A stretch of DNA of 18,218 bases from DASPWV01 sp046727855 (GTDB taxonomy: Bacteria; Acidobacteriota; Vicinamibacteria; Vicinamibacterales; UBA2999). The number at the start of each line of letters is the position of its first letter. The first letter of the stretch is position 1. The notes beneath the pieces are model-generated. The model was not told where the DNA came from, did not search any database, and was given only the letters and a program-made list of their open reading frames with translations. A program made the position numbers and the translations under genes. Location of the stretch: contig JBKPDL010000071.1 in assembly GCA_046727855.1 (NCBI GenBank), forward strand, positions 1 to 18,218, read 5' to 3'. Below, one piece after another: positions 14,199 through 18,218 of the stretch.

Positions 14199-14233
14199 GC
14201 CGGCGCGTCGCGAAACGAATCGCGAGCGCCGGC
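14199..14233. terminator. Strong hairpin between convergent genes, candidate bidirectional terminator
   Basis: GCCGGCGC (14199-14206) pairs with GCGCCGGC (14226-14233). Inside it, TCGCG (14208-14212) pairs with CGCGA (14221-14225), with one bulged G and an 8-base loop AAACGAAT. This 13-bp stem lies 34 bases after the haloperoxidase stop and 18 bases beyond the stop of the small minus-strand gene. There is no strong T-run on either side, so termination is inferred from position and stability only. Confidence 0.5.
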
Positions 14234-14250
14234 TTCCCCTGCTCACGGCC

Positions 14251-14442
14251 TCACCATGCTTCGATGAACGCCGCGAGTATGCGGTCGCAGCCGCGTCGCG
14301 CCGCGGCGCGCTCCCGCGGCGGCATTCCCGTCCACCCTGATTCGACGGCGAGGCAATTCATCACCCACGCGCGCTCGTCGTCCCACAGGCGACGCGATTC
14401 GGCGATCAGCGACGCCGTCTTGCGATCAAGCTGCAGGTTCAT
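14251..14442 (-). CDS. Small hypothetical protein, 63 residues
   Basis: The protein starts MNLQLDRKTASLIAESRRLW and ends RGCDRILAAFIEAW. It is charged, probably helical and cytoplasmic, with two tryptophan-containing stretches (RRLWDDERAWVMNCL and ESGWTGMPPRE). I recognise no family. Reality is supported by AGGGAGG (complement of 14451-14457) eight bases upstream of the ATG at 14442 and by a compact reading frame converging on the haloperoxidase gene with a hairpin between them. There is no obvious operon partner. An antitoxin-like or regulatory role cannot be shown. Confidence 0.55.
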   Translation of the reverse strand: MNLQLDRKTASLIAESRRLWDDERAWVMNCLAVESGWTGMPPRERAAARRGCDRILAAFIEAW

Positions 14443-14604
14443 GGTGTTTGCCTCCCTTTGTTACCCATCTTGATCAAGGACCGTGCCGCTGTCGTAGTGA
14501 GATGATCGGCACCTTTTTCTCGTGAAAAACGCCGCGTTCGCGCGCCCGCGCGCCAGCACGTCCGGGCGCGGAGACAGCGGTGTCCTCGCGGCATCAAAGA
14601 CCGT

Positions 14605-15084
14605 ATGCCACACCACACGGCGCTGCGAGCTCACCTCGTGAAGCTGCTCGACTGGTCCGACGCGCACGCGACATTCGACGACGCCGTCAAAGACATCGCG
14701 CCGAAGTTGCGCGGCGCCGTTCCGGACGGCTGGGAGTACTCCGCGTGGCAGCTCGTGGAGCACCTGCGGATCGCGCAGGAGGACATCCTCGAGTTCTGCG
14801 TGGCCGAGCGCTACAAGGAAATGAAGTGGCCCGACTACTACTGGCCCAAGTCACCCGCGCCACCGAACGACGCCGGGTGGGACGCCTCGATTGCGGCCTA
14901 TCGCCGGGACCGGGAGGCGCTGAAGAAACTCGCCGCCGATCCCGCCATCGATTTGCTCGCGGTCGTCCCGCACGGAAAAAGCCAGACGTATCTGCGAGAG
15001 ATTCTGCTGGTGGTGGATCACAACGCCTATCACGTCGGTCAGCTGATCGCGCTGCGGAAGCAGCTCGGAATCTGGCCGGTGTAA
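14605..15084 (+). CDS. DinB-family (DinB/YfiT-like four-helix) protein
   Basis: This 159-residue protein is of the DinB-like metal-binding four-helix bundle type. The metal triad is visible as His53 (WQLVEHLRIAQEDI), His139 and His143 (VVDHNAYHVGQLIALR). Family members include thiol-dependent transferases and damage-inducible proteins; the substrate here is unknown. Length is normal. The start ATG 14605 fits the family N-terminus (LRAHLVKLLDWSDAHATFDD). No clear Shine-Dalgarno motif precedes it, so a weak or leaderless start is possible. The upstream gap 14443-14604 holds a small AT hairpin (TTTTTC at 14514-14519 with GAAAAA at 14524-14529) and no other clear signal. It is not in an obvious operon. 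Confidence 0.88.
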   Translation: MPHHTALRAHLVKLLDWSDAHATFDDAVKDIAPKLRGAVPDGWEYSAWQLVEHLRIAQEDILEFCVAERYKEMKWPDYYWPKSPAPPNDAGWDASIAAYRRDREALKKLAADPAIDLLAVVPHGKSQTYLREILLVVDHNAYHVGQLIALRKQLGIWPV

Positions 15085-15109
15085 TTGGTCACCGTCACCC
15101 GGTCGCTCG

Positions 15110-15266
15110 CCGTGTCCGAGCACTTCACGTACGAGTGCCAATTGACAAACATACCGGTCGGATTCTCCTTCCACGCCAACACCTGCAGCGTGTAGAAATC
15201 TGGTAAACCAAATCGGTTGGGACTCTCGAACCGGTGCAGCAACTGCCCCATGATCTGGCCTGCGTG
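15110..15266 (-). pseudogene. C-terminal remnant of a secreted hypothetical protein gene
   Basis: In the minus direction about 50 residues read PHAGQIMGQLLHRFESPNRF then GLPDFYTLQVLAWKENPTGM and FVNWHSYVKCSD. This resembles the conserved C-terminal end (FYxLHVWAWKxNPxGxFxxWNPxVxC) of a family of acidobacterial secreted proteins, recalled from memory. Directly upstream in frame is a TAA stop (complement of about 15262-15270), and no N-terminal domain, start codon with a ribosome-binding site, or signal peptide is present. The frame runs on into the DinB gene end on the other strand, well past where the family normally stops. It is most likely a decayed 3' fragment. Confidence 0.45.
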
Positions 15267-15368
15267 AGGTTATGAACCCTGCGGTATGCCTTCGATCAGC
15301 TCGCGGCGACTGACGCTGGGCGGGTCCACGCCGCCGGATCCAAGTTCTTCTGCGACTTCAGGTTCCGT

Positions 15369-15404
15369 GTTCTTTCGTTCTTCGTTCCTCGTTCTTCATT
15401 CCTC
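15369..15404 (+). repeat. Imperfect 7-bp tandem repeat GTTCTTC, pyrimidine-rich
   Basis: Five near-copies run head to tail: GTTCTTTC, GTTCTTC, GTTCCTC, GTTCTTC and ATTCCTC. The top strand is almost all pyrimidine and G/A only occur at unit starts. Around it, 15267-15551 holds no convincing gene or promoter, so the repeat lies in otherwise featureless intergenic DNA upstream of the kinase gene. A similar pyrimidine-rich phrase (GGCTCTCGGCTCTCGG) occurs at about 69-84, ahead of the first receptor. Function unknown. Confidence 0.6.
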
Positions 15405-15551
15405 AGCCGAGATCGCCCTCGATGACACGGACTCCGAGCGAACCGTGCAAAGCGCGCAACTACCTCTACCGTGGCCTTAAGTACGATGCGGCGTTGGGCG
15501 TGATGGCGGGTTTTGCTGGCCGTTTCCGATCTACTTGTCAAAAGGCGCGAT

Positions 15552-18070
<2,519 letters not shown>

Positions 18071-18100
18071 CGGCCCTCAGGCATTCCGCGGGAGGATCGT

Positions 18101-18218
18101 ATGAACCGTATCTGCACCGCCTCCGTGGCTGCGTTTGTCATGACAGTGGCCTGCACTGACCATCGCCTTCCGCATGAGGTAGTCGGACCTACGGCCACGA
18201 TCCAGGCAATCGCGAACG
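18101..18218 (+). CDS. Probable lipoprotein, N-terminal fragment cut by the window end
   Basis: ATG 18101 is preceded by GGGAGGA (18090-18096) and begins MNRICTASVAAFVMTVACTD. This is a short positive N-terminus and hydrophobic core ending in a cysteine at residue 18, resembling a lipobox (TVAC; the -3 Thr is unusual). At least 39 residues are visible, continuing HRLPHEVVGPTATIQAIAN. It lies 30 bases after the kinase gene stop on the same strand and may be co-transcribed. The rest of the gene lies outside the window, so the function is not known. Confidence 0.6.
   Translation, partial: MNRICTASVAAFVMTVACTDHRLPHEVVGPTATIQAIAN

Overview
The window looks like chromosomal DNA of a GC-rich acidobacterium, most likely of the Vicinamibacteria type. 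This rests on the large Oar-like TonB-dependent receptors with an N-terminal carboxypeptidase-regulatory-like domain, the Pkn-TPR serine/threonine kinase, the secreted cytochrome c proteins, the SD-rich starts and the dispersed short palindromes. No phylogenetic search was possible, so this is inference. No rRNA, tRNA, CRISPR array, transposase or phage gene was seen.

Layout. 1-3060: putative promoter and a complete TonB-dependent outer-membrane receptor (+). 3076-3590: a REP-like hairpin, a 125-residue membrane protein (+) with a probable TTG start, and a repeat- and palindrome-rich AT-richer patch between convergent genes. 3595-10110: a four-gene minus-strand block. In transcription order it holds a secreted cytochrome c fused to a peptidylglycine alpha-hydroxylating monooxygenase (PHM)-like dicopper domain, a strong intrinsic terminator, a secreted protein with a PKD-like C-terminus, a second TonB-dependent receptor and, 20 nt behind it, a secreted NHL propeller resembling peptidyl-alpha-hydroxyglycine alpha-amidating lyase (PAL). 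10111-10486: intergenic DNA with a propeller-gene remnant. 10487-12628: a divergent TetR regulator and a two-gene membrane-protein operon (an unknown eight-helix protein plus an ABA4-like/DUF4281 protein), with two near-identical palindromic operators between them. 12759-14165: exported vanadium-haloperoxidase/PAP2-type protein. 14251-14442: a small unknown protein (-). 14605-15084: DinB-like protein. 15085-15551: a gene remnant and a 7-bp tandem repeat. 15552-18070: a serine/threonine kinase with transmembrane helix and TPR domain, whose kinase part is broken by three apparent single-base indels. 18101-end: the start of a probable lipoprotein.

The most interesting point is the 3595-10110 block. 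The two halves of the eukaryotic peptide-amidating enzyme PAM (PHM and PAL) appear here as separate exported proteins with the copper and zinc/catalytic residues apparently kept. A heme c domain is fused to the PHM half, and a TonB receptor is coupled to the PAL half. The second clear system is the TetR switch at 11164-11229. There a perfect 17-bp palindrome carries outward-facing TTGACA boxes, a second palindrome covers the predicted start of the membrane operon, and the TetR mRNA is predicted to be nearly leaderless.
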